Counted from the first letter of the stretch, positions 16,771 to 26,111 are shown. The stretch: DNA of 64,000 nt from Dehalococcoidia bacterium (GCA_025060295.1 JANXCH010000006.1:69257-133256), one strand, 5' to 3'. Notes: generated from the sequence alone by a model not told the origin. Numbers and translations: made by a program.

Positions 16771-17634
16771 TTGGAAACCGAGGGTAACCTTAGCGAAGGG
16801 CTCGTATTCCGTCCTGGAGACCAGGTTCTCCTGGTAGACAGGAAGGACCGCCGTTACCTTTTTACCCTTGTCCCCGGCCACACCTTTCATACCCATCTGG
16901 GCGCTCTCCCCCACGACACCATTCTGGGCCAGGCACCTGGCGCGCGCATCACTGCGGGCGGGCACACCTTCCTTGCTCTGCGCCCCACTTTAGCCGACTA
17001 CATTCAGGAGTTGCCCCGGGTTACCCAAATTATCTACCCCAAAGACCTGGGGGCCATTTTGGTCTACGGCGACATCTTCCCTGGGGCGCGGGTGCTGGAA
17101 GCGGGGTTGGGTTCGGGGGCCTTGACCTTGGCCTTATTGCGCGCCGTGGGGCCTCAGGGGTGTGTGATCTCTTACGAGGTGCGCCGCGACTATATCCCCC
17201 GAGCCCGCCAGAATGTGCAGGCCCTCTTCCCCGAGCCGTCCAACTGGGTGATTCGCGAAGCGGATGTGTATGCCGGTATCGCCGACAGAGGGTTGGATCG
17301 GATTATTCTGGATGTGCCCGAGCCTTGGCGGGCAGTGCCCCACGCAGCACCGGCCTTACTCCCTGGCGGTATCCTGCTGTGCTGGCTTCCCACGGTGCTG
17401 CAAGTGCATCGTTTGTGCATGGCCCTGGAAGCCCATCCCGAGTTTGACCTCGTGGAGACCTTTGAAGTGCTCCTCCGCCCGTGGCATATGAGCCCTGTGA
17501 GCGCCCGCCCGGTCCACCGCATGGTGGCCCACACAGGCTTCATCACCACAGCCCGCCGGTGTGCCCCTGGCAAGTTGCGGGTAGGGGAAAGACACTTGGC
17601 CGAGCCGGAGGGGGAGGGATATGAACCGCAATGA
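16771..17634 (+). CDS. trmI: tRNA (adenine-58-N1)-methyltransferase
   Basis: A 287-residue S-adenosylmethionine-dependent enzyme that makes m1A58 in the T-loop of tRNAs, a modification common in thermophiles and actinobacteria. The N-terminal beta-rich domain (GDQVLLVDRKDRRYLFTL) precedes IIYPKDLGAILVYGDI and the SAM motif VLEAGLGSGALTLALL. LDVPEPWRAV is the typical acceptor motif. The start is TTG at 16771, since the frame is closed by TGA at 16753; GAGG lies 11 bases upstream. The HD-domain gene overlaps its last 14 bp. Confidence 0.9.
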   Translation: METEGNLSEGLVFRPGDQVLLVDRKDRRYLFTLVPGHTFHTHLGALPHDTILGQAPGARITAGGHTFLALRPTLADYIQELPRVTQIIYPKDLGAILVYGDIFPGARVLEAGLGSGALTLALLRAVGPQGCVISYEVRRDYIPRARQNVQALFPEPSNWVIREADVYAGIADRGLDRIILDVPEPWRAVPHAAPALLPGGILLCWLPTVLQVHRLCMALEAHPEFDLVETFEVLLRPWHMSPVSARPVHRMVAHTGFITTARRCAPGKLRVGERHLAEPEGEGYEPQ

Positions 17635-18178
17635 GGCCCTGGCCATTGTCAACGAGTTTGTGAAGAGCGAAAGTTTGCGGAAGCACCTCCTCTCGGTGGA
17701 GGCGGCTATGCGCGCCTATGCCCGCAAGTATGGGGAAGACGAGGAGACCTGGGGCATAGCGGGCCTGCTCCACGACTTTGACTGGGAGATTTGTCCCACC
17801 CCCGATCAGCACCCCACCTACGGGGCCGCTCTCTTGCGCCAAAGGGGGGTGCCCGAACCGATCGTGCGGGCGGTGCTGTCCCACGGCGACCATACCGGCA
17901 TCCCTCGGGAGACCCTCATGGAGAAGGCCTTGTTCGCTGTGGATGAACTGTGCGGGTTCATTATCGCCGTTGCCCTGGTGCGTCCCACCAAAAGCCTGGC
18001 GGAGGTTACACCCGAGGCCGTCCGCAAGAAGATGAAGGACAAGGCCTTCGCCCGTGCTGTGCGGAGGGAGGACATCACGAAGGGGGCAGAGGAACTGGGA
18101 GTGAATCTGGACGAGCATCTCGCCTTTGTAACCCAGGCTTTGCGGTCAGTGGCTCCCAGTCTGGGTCTCAACCCGTGA
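17621..18178 (+). CDS. HD-domain (HDIG) phosphohydrolase
   Basis: A 185-residue metal-dependent phosphohydrolase of the HD superfamily. The first metal histidine is H22 in RKHLLSVE, the doublet is H51-D52 in GLLHDFDW, and SHGDH follows. The C-terminal half is helical with DITKGAEELGV. Related stand-alone proteins are annotated HDIG hydrolases without defined substrate. ATG 17621 is preceded by GGGGGAGGGA and overlaps trmI, so the two are coupled. Confidence 0.8.
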   Translation: MNRNEALAIVNEFVKSESLRKHLLSVEAAMRAYARKYGEDEETWGIAGLLHDFDWEICPTPDQHPTYGAALLRQRGVPEPIVRAVLSHGDHTGIPRETLMEKALFAVDELCGFIIAVALVRPTKSLAEVTPEAVRKKMKDKAFARAVRREDITKGAEELGVNLDEHLAFVTQALRSVAPSLGLNP

Positions 18179-18196
18179 AAAGGAAGGAGGCAATCT

Positions 18197-18667
18197 ATGC
18201 TTCGCTACGCCAAAATAGAGGACTTGCCCCGCCTTGTGGCTTTGGAGCGGGAGGGTTTCCCCCCCGAGGAGACCTTTTCGGAGGGGCGATTGCGTTATCT
18301 CCTAACCCGCGCCCAGGGCCGTATCGTGGTGGCGGAGGAGAATGGGGAAATTTTGGGCTTCGTGGTGCTTCTGTGGCGCTACCGCTCTACCATCGGGAGG
18401 ATTTACGACATCGTGGTCTCTCCCGCGGCGCGGGGCAGGGGAATCGGAACCGCCCTGTTGCGGGAGGCGGAGCGCATCGCCCGTCAGAGGGGCCTCACCG
18501 CTCTCGCCTTGGAGGTCCGTGCTACCAATCGGGAAGCCCGCTGCCTCTATGAGCACAACGGGTTTGTCCCCGTTGTTGACCTGCCCAACTACTACGGCGA
18601 GGGTGTGCACGCCATCCGCTACCGCAAGACCCTGGACACCACCGCCGCTACGGCTAAGGCGGGCTGA
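18197..18667 (+). CDS. GNAT N-acetyltransferase, RimI-like
   Basis: A 156-residue acetyltransferase with the RimI-type layout: N-terminal LVALEREGFPPEETFSEGRL, the acetyl-CoA loop SPAARGRGIGTALL and ALEVRATNREARCLYEHNGF. Members acetylate protein N-termini or small amines. The ATG is preceded by AAGGAGG, 18 bp after the HD gene, so it is the third gene of the trmI unit. It ends 4 bp from the convergent adenine deaminase. Confidence 0.8.
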   Translation: MLRYAKIEDLPRLVALEREGFPPEETFSEGRLRYLLTRAQGRIVVAEENGEILGFVVLLWRYRSTIGRIYDIVVSPAARGRGIGTALLREAERIARQRGLTALALEVRATNREARCLYEHNGFVPVVDLPNYYGEGVHAIRYRKTLDTTAATAKAG

Positions 18668-18671
18668 CGCG

Positions 18672-20378
18672 TCACACTTGGACGAACCGCCCCGCCATCA
18701 CATCCACCAAACCCCGGTCGGTCAGTTTCAATTCGGGGATGACGGGTAGCGCCAGGAAGGAGAGCACTGCGAAGGGGGATGCCACACGACACCCCAGGTC
18801 GCCAGCCAGGCGCTCCAACTCCTCCACCGTCTGGGCGACCTTCTCCAACGGCTCGGGCGACAGTAAGCCGGCGATGGGCAGGGCCAGGGATCCCAACACT
18901 TTCCCCTGGGCCACGACCGTGAGGCCTCCCCGCAGGCGCTCAATCTCCCGCACGGCGGTCAGGATATCCTCGTCGCTTACCCCCACCACCACGATGTTGT
19001 GGGAGTCGTGGGCCACGGAGGTGGCCAATGCCCCCCTCTGCAGGCCGAACCCCTTCACCAGGCCCAGGCCGATGTTGCCCGTCGCCTTGTGCCGCTCCAC
19101 CACAGCCAGTTTAAGGAGGTCGCGCTGGGGGTCGGCGACAATGGTGCCGTTGCGTCGTAGGGGGCGCTCTTCCACCCAACGGGTGATGATTTGACCGGGG
19201 ACGATCTCCATCACGGGGACGGTGTCCCGCTCCCCCCAGCGGATGGCCAAATCTGCAGGGGTGAAGGGTTTGATGTGCACTGTGTCCCACATCCAGGGGG
19301 CTTTGGGCATTGTGGCTGTAAACAGGGGCCGTCCCTGGTGCGCCACCAGGCGCCCACGGTAGTAGACCCTTTCCACTCGGAAGGCCCGCAAATCGTCCAA
19401 CACGAGCAGGTTGGCCCAGTAGCCGGGGGCGATGCCGCCCAACCCCTCCAGGCGGAAGTAGGTGGCGGGCACCAGGGTAGCCATAGTGATGGCCATCACG
19501 GGGTCTAGCCCCAAGCGGATGGCCTTGCGGACCACCGCATCCACATCCCCGTCCTTATAGATATCTTTGGCGGTGCGGTCGTCCACCACGAGCATGCACC
19601 GGCGGTAGGTGTGCTCATTGACCAGGGGGAGGAGGTCCTCCAAGTTCTTCTCCGAAGAGCCTTCCCGAATCATCAGGTACATGCCCCGCCGCAGTTTCTC
19701 CTTGCCCTCCTCCCGGTGGGTGGTTTCGTGGTCGGAGCCGATGAGGGGGGCTAAGTAAGCGTTCAGAGCCTTGCCGGTAACCCTGGGGGCGTGGCCATCC
19801 CGCACCCGCCCACGGGCGGCGGAAATTTTGGCCAGCACATACGGGTCGGCTTGAATGACGGCGGGGAAGTTCATCATCTCTCCCAAACCCAGCACCTCTT
19901 TCCAGCGCAAGGCCTGGCGCACCTCGGCCGGTCCGAGGGTGGCCCCGGAGGTCTCCATATGAGTGGCGGGGACGCAGGAGGGAGCCATGAAGAACATGTC
20001 CAAGGGCACGCGACGGGCACAGGCCATCACCCAACGCATGCCCCTCAACCCACAGACATTGGCAACCTCGTGGAGGTCGGTTACACAGCCCAGGGTGCCG
20101 CGCGGCACCACAGCACGGGCATACTGGTCCACTGTAAGGTAGGTGCTCTCTAAGTGATAATGGCCGTCAATGAGGCCCGGGGCCAACCACCGCCCCTGCA
20201 GGTCAAGCACTTCGTGGGCGTCCTGATAGTCGCCAATGCCGGCGATACGCCCCTCGGCGATAGCCACATGGCCCTCTTCAATCTCGCCGGTAAAGGTGTT
20301 GACGATACGGGCGTTGCGCAGGACCAGATCCGCAGGGGCATCACCCCGTGCCACGGCGATGAGGCGCTGCAGGTTCAT
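18672..20378 (-). CDS. ade: Adenine deaminase
   Basis: A 568-residue amidohydrolase that converts adenine to hypoxanthine. ATG 20378 is chosen for its GGAGGGAG site. The metal motif is PGLIDGHYHLEST with the HYH pair at 73-75. The family blocks MMNFPAVIQADP and VVDDRTAKDIYKDGDVD are both present, as is SVAHDSHNIVVVG in the C-terminal domain. It overlaps hpt by 38 bp, and the pair forms a purine salvage route from adenine through hypoxanthine to IMP. Confidence 0.92.
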   Translation of the reverse strand: MNLQRLIAVARGDAPADLVLRNARIVNTFTGEIEEGHVAIAEGRIAGIGDYQDAHEVLDLQGRWLAPGLIDGHYHLESTYLTVDQYARAVVPRGTLGCVTDLHEVANVCGLRGMRWVMACARRVPLDMFFMAPSCVPATHMETSGATLGPAEVRQALRWKEVLGLGEMMNFPAVIQADPYVLAKISAARGRVRDGHAPRVTGKALNAYLAPLIGSDHETTHREEGKEKLRRGMYLMIREGSSEKNLEDLLPLVNEHTYRRCMLVVDDRTAKDIYKDGDVDAVVRKAIRLGLDPVMAITMATLVPATYFRLEGLGGIAPGYWANLLVLDDLRAFRVERVYYRGRLVAHQGRPLFTATMPKAPWMWDTVHIKPFTPADLAIRWGERDTVPVMEIVPGQIITRWVEERPLRRNGTIVADPQRDLLKLAVVERHKATGNIGLGLVKGFGLQRGALATSVAHDSHNIVVVGVSDEDILTAVREIERLRGGLTVVAQGKVLGSLALPIAGLLSPEPLEKVAQTVEELERLAGDLGCRVASPFAVLSFLALPVIPELKLTDRGLVDVMAGRFVQV

Positions 20379-20937
20379 GGTCTCCCTCCTCCAGGGCGTA
20401 AATGGCGGGGAGCCAGCGGTAGGCCTCCCCTTTGTCCAGGCCGTATCCCACCACGAAGCGGTCGGGCAGGGTGAAGCCCAGGTAATGGATAGGCACCTCC
20501 ACACGGCGACAAGAGGGTTTGTCCAACAGGACGCAGGTGCGCAGGGTGAGGGGTGAAAAGCGCTTGAGGTAGGTAAGGACAGCTTGGGTGGTGAACCCGG
20601 TGTCCACGATGTCCTCCACCACGAGCACGTGGCGTCCCCTGGGGGAGAGGCGTACGCCTGAAAGCACCCGTGCGGGGGCGGAGGGGTGGGTGGCAGCGCC
20701 GTAGGTGGCTACCCGCACGAAGTCGATTTCGAGGGGGATGTGCAAAGCGCGCACCAGGTCGGCCAAAAAGATGAAAGCCCCTTTCAGCACCCCGACCAGA
20801 AGGGGGTTGCACCCCTGGTAGTCCTCCCGTATGTGACGCGCCAGGCGCTGGATGCCTTGAGCCAGGTGCTCCTGAGAGAGGAGAAGGACGAGGTGTGCAC
20901 TGGTGGCTGGGTCGTGCCCGTGGGTGCTTGTAGCCAT
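20341..20937 (-). CDS. hpt: Hypoxanthine phosphoribosyltransferase
   Basis: A 198-residue enzyme that joins hypoxanthine (and usually guanine) to PRPP. The PRPP-binding motif VVEDIVDTG is at 106-114, VGVLKGAFIFLADL at 48-61, and DRFVVGYGLDKGEAYR near the end. ATG 20937 is the best start: a GGCAGGA site precedes it and the longer frame runs back through rpsI. It is the first gene of hpt-ade and has a promoter embedded in the terminator of the upstream operon. Confidence 0.93.
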   Translation of the reverse strand: MATSTHGHDPATSAHLVLLLSQEHLAQGIQRLARHIREDYQGCNPLLVGVLKGAFIFLADLVRALHIPLEIDFVRVATYGAATHPSAPARVLSGVRLSPRGRHVLVVEDIVDTGFTTQAVLTYLKRFSPLTLRTCVLLDKPSCRRVEVPIHYLGFTLPDRFVVGYGLDKGEAYRWLPAIYALEEGDHEPAAPHRRGTG

Positions 20938-20949
20938 CCTTCCTGCCCG

Positions 20950-20986
20950 AAAAAAGAGGGCACTCCCATTATACCTGGGAGTGCCC
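20950..20986 (-). terminator. Rho-independent terminator of the map-rpsI operon
   Basis: A perfect 11-bp stem (20958-20968 with 20976-20986) and a 7-base loop is followed on the minus strand by TCTTTTTT. It lies 27 bp beyond the rpsI stop. Its loop and stem edge contain the TATAAT of the next promoter. Confidence 0.92.
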
Positions 20987-20996
20987 GATCTGTGAT
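20968..20996 (-). promoter_or_regulatory. Promoter for hpt-ade inside the terminator hairpin
   Basis: On the minus strand ATCACA (20991-20996), a 17-bp spacer and TATAAT (20968-20973). The -10 box occupies the hairpin loop, so the two elements share bases. The transcription start would fall near 20961, about 24 bases before the ATG at 20937. Confidence 0.6.
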
Positions 20997-21013
20997 CAGG
21001 ACGGGCCGGGCCG

Positions 21014-21451
21014 TTACCGCTTGCTGTATTGGGGGGCGCGGCGTGCCCGTTTGAGGCCGTATTTCTTGCGCTCTTTGACCCGTGGGTCGCGCGTGAGGAG
21101 ACCCTTCTGGCGCAGGGGGGCTTTGAAGGCGGGGTCGGCCACCACCAGGGCCCGGGCGATGCCGTGGCGGAGGGCGTCGGCCCATGCGGAAATGCCTCCG
21201 CCGCGCACCTTGGCGACAACGGCGAACTTGCCCAGGGTCTCGGTGACCCGAAAAGGCTCTAACACGGTGGCCTGCCAGGTTTGCAGGGGGAAGACCGTTT
21301 CAAAGGGCTTATCGTTTATGAGAAAAGTGTTTCCCCCCGGGTAGAGGCGCACCTGGGCTACAGCCGTTTTGCGTTTGCCGAGGGCGTAGAAGTAGCGGGG
21401 GGCCTCGGCCTGTGCCCCCGCCGAAGATGGAGCGGGAGAAGTAGTGGTCAT
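21014..21451 (-). CDS. rpsI: 30S ribosomal protein S9
   Basis: A 145-residue small-subunit protein ending in the conserved basic tail [17 protein letters not shown] that reaches the P site. An extra N-terminal stretch of about 20 residues rich in Thr/Ala/Ser precedes the [15 protein letters not shown] core. Its ATG overlaps the rplM stop as ATGA. It is the last gene of the operon that starts with map. Confidence 0.97.
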   Translation of the reverse strand: MTTTSPAPSSAGAQAEAPRYFYALGKRKTAVAQVRLYPGGNTFLINDKPFETVFPLQTWQATVLEPFRVTETLGKFAVVAKVRGGGISAWADALRHGIARALVVADPAFKAPLRQKGLLTRDPRVKERKKYGLKRARRAPQYSKR

Positions 21452-21921
21452 GCGCTGTTCACCTCCTCAGAGGTGTTCTGGGCGGGGAAGCCGGCGATTT
21501 GCGCCTGGTGGGGATGCTCGGGCCCGGCGTAGACCTTCAGGCGGGAGAGCATCTTCCGTCCCAGGTTAGACTTGGGGAGCATGCGCCGCACTGCCAGTTT
21601 GATGACCCGTGTGGGGTCCCGCTGGAGCATCTGCTCCAGGGTGAACTCCCGCAGGCCGCCAGGGTAACCGCTATGGAAGTAGTAGATCTTCTGACGCATC
21701 TTCTTACCGGTAACGACCACTTTGGCGGCGTTGATCACCACCACGAAGTCCCCGGTGGGCAGATGAGGGGTATAGGTGGCCTTGTCCTTGCCTTGCAGGA
21801 TGCGGGCGATGCGGGTGGCCAGCCGTCCCAGCACCTGCCCTTCGGCGTTGATGAGGTGCCAGCGGGGCTGAATCTCCTGGGGGCGGGGCACATAGGTCTT
21901 AAGGGTTCGTACTCTTGTCAT
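21448..21921 (-). CDS. rplM: 50S ribosomal protein L13
   Basis: A 157-residue large-subunit protein. ATG 21921 ([12 protein letters not shown]) has GGAGG upstream and overlaps the truA stop by four bases. The core [34 protein letters not shown] and [14 protein letters not shown] blocks are all typical. The rplM-rpsI order is nearly universal in bacteria. Confidence 0.97.
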   Translation of the reverse strand: MTRVRTLKTYVPRPQEIQPRWHLINAEGQVLGRLATRIARILQGKDKATYTPHLPTGDFVVVINAAKVVVTGKKMRQKIYYFHSGYPGGLREFTLEQMLQRDPTRVIKLAVRRMLPKSNLGRKMLSRLKVYAGPEHPHQAQIAGFPAQNTSEEVNSA

Positions 21922-22703
21922 GGTGCCTCCGAGACAGGGGGGAAAGTGGGGTAGGCTATGCGGGTCAGGAACAGGCCGTGCGCTGGCACGGCCGGGCCAG
22001 CCGCCGAAGGTCGGGGGGACTCCAGCAGGGCGTGCACCGCGTGCACGGACAGTTTCCCCAGTCCCACCTCCAGCAGGGTGCCGACCATCCGCCGCACCTG
22101 CCCCGGCAGGAAGGCGTTCCCCTCGATGGTGAATACGAGGAGGTCGCCTTTGCGGGTGATGCCCGCCTGGGCTATGGTCCGCACGGTGCAACGCCGGCCT
22201 GCAGGGCCTGCGAAGGAGGCGAAATCCCGAGTCCCTTCCATAAGGCGGGCGGCCTGTTCCATGCGGGGGAGGTGTAGGGTATGGGGGCAGTGGTAGGCGA
22301 AGCGTCGCCAAAAGGGGGACGCCTCCCGCCGGTTCCATACCAGGTAGCGATATTGGCGGGCACGGGCGTGGCGACGGGGGTCAAAGGCTAGGGGGACTGT
22401 GTACGCCTCCACCACGCGCACATCAGGGGGGAGGGTGGCATTCAAGGCGTTGCGCACCGTGGCCGGCGTGTAGCGGGCGGGAGCGGTGAAGGCGGCCACC
22501 TGGTAGAGGGCGTGGGCACCGGCATCGGTGCGGCTGGCCCCTTGCAGGCGCAGGGGTTGACCATACAGGGTGGCCACGGCCTTACTCACTTCCCCTTGCA
22601 CGGTGCGGGCGCGGGGTTGGATTTGCCAGCCCGCAAAGTCGGTGCCGTCGTATTCCAGCACCAGGGCGATACGATGCAGGCTGGGGACAGGATCGGTCGG
22701 CAT
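21918..22703 (-). CDS. truA: tRNA pseudouridine(38-40) synthase
   Basis: A 261-residue enzyme that makes pseudouridine at positions 38-40 of the tRNA anticodon arm. The catalytic aspartate is D60 in [11 protein letters not shown]. Other family blocks are [11 protein letters not shown] near the N-terminus and [20 protein letters not shown] near the C-terminus. It lies between rplQ and rplM, a common arrangement, with an ATGA overlap into rplM. Confidence 0.96.
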   Translation of the reverse strand: MPTDPVPSLHRIALVLEYDGTDFAGWQIQPRARTVQGEVSKAVATLYGQPLRLQGASRTDAGAHALYQVAAFTAPARYTPATVRNALNATLPPDVRVVEAYTVPLAFDPRRHARARQYRYLVWNRREASPFWRRFAYHCPHTLHLPRMEQAARLMEGTRDFASFAGPAGRRCTVRTIAQAGITRKGDLLVFTIEGNAFLPGQVRRMVGTLLEVGLGKLSVHAVHALLESPRPSAAGPAVPAHGLFLTRIAYPTFPPVSEAP

Positions 22704-22721
22704 ACCCCACGGATTCCCCCC

Positions 22722-23117
22722 TTACACGAGTTCCAAGATGGCCACATGGGCCGCATCGCCACGACGATAGCCTACCTTGAGAACACGGGTGAACCCGCTG
22801 GTGCGGTCCCGGTATCGGCGGGGCATCTGCTCAAAAACCTGGGCCACCACATCCTTATCGGGCAAAGCGGCCAGGGCCAGACGACGGTAATGGAGAGCTT
22901 TGGCACGGTTCTCCGGGGTGTCGCCGGCATCCAGGGCTTTCTGGGCGTGCAGCGCCCAGGTGATGATGCGGTCGGCCAGTTTGCTGGCAGCCCGTGCCTT
23001 GGGGAGGGTTGTCTGTATGCGCTGGTGCAGGAAAAGGGAGCGCACCAGGTTGCGCAGCATGGCGCGCCGCTGTTCGGTGGGGCGTCCCAGTTTTGCAGTA
23101 ACGACCTGGTGGGGCAT
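22722..23117 (-). CDS. rplQ: 50S ribosomal protein L17
   Basis: A 131-residue large-subunit protein. ATG 23117 (MPHQVVTAKLGRP) has AGGAG eight bases upstream; a GTG three codons earlier overlaps that site and is less likely. The LFLHQRIQTTLPKARAASKLAD block and the C-terminal GFTRVLKVGYRRGDAA are diagnostic. It follows rpoA by 11 bp. Confidence 0.96.
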   Translation of the reverse strand: MPHQVVTAKLGRPTEQRRAMLRNLVRSLFLHQRIQTTLPKARAASKLADRIITWALHAQKALDAGDTPENRAKALHYRRLALAALPDKDVVAQVFEQMPRRYRDRTSGFTRVLKVGYRRGDAAHVAILELV

Positions 23118-23128
23118 AGGTAACACTC

Positions 23129-24205
23129 CTAAGCGGACGGATCAGGGGTGGGGCCGGCAGTGCTCTGGGGCGTGTCGCTTTCGGGGGTGGGGCGTGTCTC
23201 CGCCCTCGGGGGGGAGGGTGGTGGGGCGTCGGGCTTACGCAAATGGGCGGGGATGGTGATGCCCTTGGCCGTGAGTTGTTGCATGACCTCCTCGTAGGAG
23301 CGCTCGCCGAAGTTACGAATCTGCATCAACTGCTCGCGGGTGCGTTCCAGCAGTTCCCCCACTTTGCTGATACCCCCGCGGCGCAGGCAGTTGAGGGTGC
23401 GGGTGGAGAGGTCCAAACGCTCCACGGGCATATGGTAAATCTCTGGGGGCACTTGCACGATGGGGACAGCCCCATCCCCAGGGGTCTGAGCTGCCTGGGG
23501 AGCAAGAGTGAAGATGCTGAAGTGGTCGAGGAGTTTTTGTGAGGCCTTTTTGACCGCCTCCACTGGGGTGATGGTGCCGTCGGTCCACACCTCCAGGATG
23601 AGGCGCTCGTAGGTGAGGCGCTGGCCTATGCGGGACTGCTCCACCAGGTAGTTGACCTTGAAGACCGGGGAGAAGATGGCGTCTACGGCCAGAGTGCCGA
23701 TGGGGAGACCTTGCCCCTGCTGGGCGGGGAGGTAGCCCACACCGGGCTCCACATTGAACTCTACCTCCAGGCTTCCCTCCGGCGACTCGATAGTGGCCAG
23801 GTAATGTTCGGGATTGACGATTTCCATATGGGCGGGGGCGATGATGTCGCCGGCGCAGACCTGGCCTGGGCCGTGCACGGCCAGATGCATCCTGCCCCCC
23901 TCGCCGGAAAGGCCCCGAATGCGAATCCCCTTCACATGCTGCAGGAAAGTGAGCACGTCCTCGCGGATGTGGGGCAGAGCGGTGAACTCGTGGGGCACAT
24001 TGTTGATGCGTACCCAGGTTACCGCTAGCCCCGGCAGGGAGCGCAGGAGCACCCTGCGGAGGGGGTTACCCAGGGTGGGGCCATAGCCTTCCTCCAGGGG
24101 CTCCAGGATCAACTTGGCATAGGTATCTGTGGTATCCACCACCCGGAGGACAGGCCTCTGCCCTTCCGTTTTCTCTGGCTGACTGATGATGCTGGGAAAA
24201 TCCAC
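23129..24205 (-). CDS. rpoA: DNA-directed RNA polymerase subunit alpha
   Basis: About 358 residues. The N-terminal domain (LEPLEEGYGPTLGNPLRRVLLRSLPG) drives assembly of the polymerase, and the C-terminal domain (LSTRTLNCLRRGGISKVGELL, then NFGERSYEEV) contacts UP elements and activators. Two in-frame GTG codons are possible: 24214 is only one base from the AGGAGG, while 24205 is ten bases away, so I prefer 24205. A Pro/Ser/Thr-rich tail of about 35 residues follows the C-terminal domain and is unusual. Confidence 0.95.
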   Translation of the reverse strand: MDFPSIISQPEKTEGQRPVLRVVDTTDTYAKLILEPLEEGYGPTLGNPLRRVLLRSLPGLAVTWVRINNVPHEFTALPHIREDVLTFLQHVKGIRIRGLSGEGGRMHLAVHGPGQVCAGDIIAPAHMEIVNPEHYLATIESPEGSLEVEFNVEPGVGYLPAQQGQGLPIGTLAVDAIFSPVFKVNYLVEQSRIGQRLTYERLILEVWTDGTITPVEAVKKASQKLLDHFSIFTLAPQAAQTPGDGAVPIVQVPPEIYHMPVERLDLSTRTLNCLRRGGISKVGELLERTREQLMQIRNFGERSYEEVMQQLTAKGITIPAHLRKPDAPPPSPPRAETRPTPESDTPQSTAGPTPDPSA

Positions 24206-24289
24206 CGTAACCACACCTCCTCAGGCTCGTGATGCGTGCCCTCTAGTCATACCGTGAACCAGGGTGGTTTGAGTGGTATGTGTAGAAGG

Positions 24290-24916
24290 CTAGCGCGAGT
24301 AGAACTCCACAATTAGGCGGGTGTCAATCTGCACGTCCAGGTCCGCTGGCTGGGGGAGGGAGAGCACCTTGCCCGTGAGGTGCTCCCGCTCCAGGGAGAG
24401 CCAGGCGGGCACCGTGCGTTTCGGGCCGTTCTGGAGCAGGGCCTGGGCCAAGGGCATGCCACGACTGCTCTCGCGCCAGGTAACGGTGTCCCCGACTTTT
24501 ACCAGGTACGAGGGGATGTCTATGGGTTTGCCGTTGACGAGGATATGGCCGTGGCGCACCAGTTGGCGGGCCTGGCGGCGGGAATCCGCAAATCCCAGGC
24601 GGAAGACCACGTTGTCCAGGCGACGCTCTAACAGGCGCAGAAGGGCCTGGCCGGTTTCCCCCTTTTGACGGCGGGCGGTCTCCACATATTTGCGGAACTG
24701 GCGCTCCAGCAAGCCATAGAGGTATTTGGCCTTCTGCTTCTCCCGCAGGCGCAGGCCGTAGTCGGAGAGCTTCCGCCGGCGGGCGATGTGCATGCCGGGG
24801 CTACGCCGCCGGCGCTCCACGGGGCATTTGGGGGTATAGCACTTGTCCCCCTTCAGGAACAGCTTTTCGCCGATTTGACGGCACAGGCGACAGACTGGCC
24901 CAGTGTAACGGCCCAT
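24290..24916 (-). CDS. rpsD: 30S ribosomal protein S4
   Basis: A 208-residue small-subunit assembly protein that in many bacteria also represses its own operon. Cysteines C9, C12, C26 and C31 form the zinc site of the C+ form. The S4 RNA-binding domain (ERRLDNVVFRLGFADSRRQARQLVRHGHILVNG) lies in the centre. A 75-bp gap to rpoA is the largest in the operon, but I see no clear hairpin in it. Confidence 0.97.
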   Translation of the reverse strand: MGRYTGPVCRLCRQIGEKLFLKGDKCYTPKCPVERRRRSPGMHIARRRKLSDYGLRLREKQKAKYLYGLLERQFRKYVETARRQKGETGQALLRLLERRLDNVVFRLGFADSRRQARQLVRHGHILVNGKPIDIPSYLVKVGDTVTWRESSRGMPLAQALLQNGPKRTVPAWLSLEREHLTGKVLSLPQPADLDVQIDTRLIVEFYSR

Positions 24917-24937
24917 AAGGAACTCCTCTCGTTGACT

Positions 24938-25321
24938 TTAGACGCGCCGGCGTTTGGGCGGACGGCATCCGTTGTGGGGGATAGGGGTAACGTCCCGGAT
25001 GGCGGTCACGGTGAGGCCGGCGGCTTGCAGGGAGCGGATGGCCGCCTCGCGCCCGGGGCCGGGGCCTTTCACCCACACCTCTACTTGGCGCAGGCCGTGT
25101 TCCATCCCCTTACGGGCGGCGTCCTCGGCTGCCCGCTGGGCGGCGTAGGCTGTCCCCTTGCGGGAGCCTTGGAACCCCACCGTCCCTGCGCTCCCCCAAG
25201 CCAGCACATTCCCCTGCAGGTCGGTCAGGGTAACGATGGTGTTGTTAAAGGTGGCGTGGATATAGGCACGCCCCACCGGGACCACTTTGCGTTCGCGGCG
25301 ACGACCTTTGGCTTGAGGCAT
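24938..25321 (-). CDS. rpsK: 30S ribosomal protein S11
   Basis: A 127-residue small-subunit platform protein. The blocks [30 protein letters not shown] and the C-terminal [18 protein letters not shown] are diagnostic. It lies between rpsM and rpsD in the standard alpha-operon order. Confidence 0.97.
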   Translation of the reverse strand: MPQAKGRRRERKVVPVGRAYIHATFNNTIVTLTDLQGNVLAWGSAGTVGFQGSRKGTAYAAQRAAEDAARKGMEHGLRQVEVWVKGPGPGREAAIRSLQAAGLTVTAIRDVTPIPHNGCRPPKRRRV

Positions 25322-25354
25322 AGTGAAGCACCCTCCGCACTGGACGAATGGTGG

Positions 25355-25738
25355 TTATTTCTTGGCCGTGGCACGGCGCCGACCGGCCACTGTCTTGCGG
25401 GGGCCCTTGCGGGTGCGGGCGTTGGTGCGGGTGCGTTGGGCGCGCACGGGCAGGCCCCGCTGGTGGCGCAAGCCCTGGTAGCAGCGGATTTCTATCTTGC
25501 GGCGGATGTTCATCTGCACCTCCCGCCGCAGGTTACCCTCCACCTTATAGTTCTTGTCAATGATGTCCCGGATGCGGGCCAACTGCTCTTCGGTGAGTTC
25601 CCGCACGCGGGGGTTGCCGGTGATCCCCGCCTGGCGCACGATGCGCTCCGCCAGGGTGGGGCCGATGCCATACAAGGCGCGTAAAGCAATGGTTACCCGT
25701 TTGTTGTCGGGGATATTGACGCCCGCCACAAGAGCCAT
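25355..25738 (-). CDS. rpsM: 30S ribosomal protein S13
   Basis: A 127-residue protein of the small-subunit head. The N-terminal [23 protein letters not shown] and the C-terminal [22 protein letters not shown] are conserved. It follows rpmJ by 15 bp and precedes rpsK. Confidence 0.97.
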   Translation of the reverse strand: MALVAGVNIPDNKRVTIALRALYGIGPTLAERIVRQAGITGNPRVRELTEEQLARIRDIIDKNYKVEGNLRREVQMNIRRKIEIRCYQGLRHQRGLPVRAQRTRTNARTRKGPRKTVAGRRRATAKK

Positions 25739-25753
25739 ATGCCCTCCTTGGCC

Positions 25754-25867
25754 CTAGCCCTGGCGCTGTTTGTGCTTGGGGTTGGAGCAGATGACCCGCA
25801 CCACCCCCTTACGCCGAATGATTTTACACTTTTCGCAGCGCCGTTTCACCGACGGCTGGACTTCCAT
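25754..25867 (-). CDS. rpmJ: 50S ribosomal protein L36
   Basis: A 37-residue large-subunit protein, too short for routine length cut-offs. It begins [15 protein letters not shown] and ends NPKHKQRQG. The zinc ligands are C11, C14, C27 and H32, so it is the zinc-binding form. It lies between infA and rpsM, its standard position. Confidence 0.96.
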   Translation of the reverse strand: MEVQPSVKRRCEKCKIIRRKGVVRVICSNPKHKQRQG

Positions 25868-25879
25868 AGTGCTCCCTCG

Positions 25880-26098
25880 TTACTTGAAGCGGTAGGTAAT
25901 CCGCCCGCGGGTGAGGTCGTAAGGAGACAACTCCACGAGCACTCGGTCGCCCGGCAGGATGCGGATGAAGTTCATGCGGATTTTGCCCGAGGCGTGGGCC
26001 AACACGGTGTGGCCGTTGGCCAGTTTCACCCGAAAGGTTACATTCGGGAGCGCCTCCTCCACGATACCCTCCACCTCTATCGTCTCTTTTTTGGCCAT
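25880..26098 (-). CDS. infA: Translation initiation factor IF-1
   Basis: A 72-residue S1/OB-fold protein that binds the ribosomal A site during initiation. ATG 26098 ([11 protein letters not shown]) has GGGAGAGGG upstream; an earlier in-frame start would add eight residues. The core [31 protein letters not shown] is typical. It follows map by 13 bp. Confidence 0.97.
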   Translation of the reverse strand: MAKKETIEVEGIVEEALPNVTFRVKLANGHTVLAHASGKIRMNFIRILPGDRVLVELSPYDLTRGRITYRFK

Positions 26099-26111
26099 AC
26101 CCTCTCCCACT

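Noticed and set aside
24665-25684. A 339-codon plus-strand frame opposite rpsD, rpsK and rpsM
   Set aside because: The ribosomal genes are unmistakable; the frame is a strand shadow.
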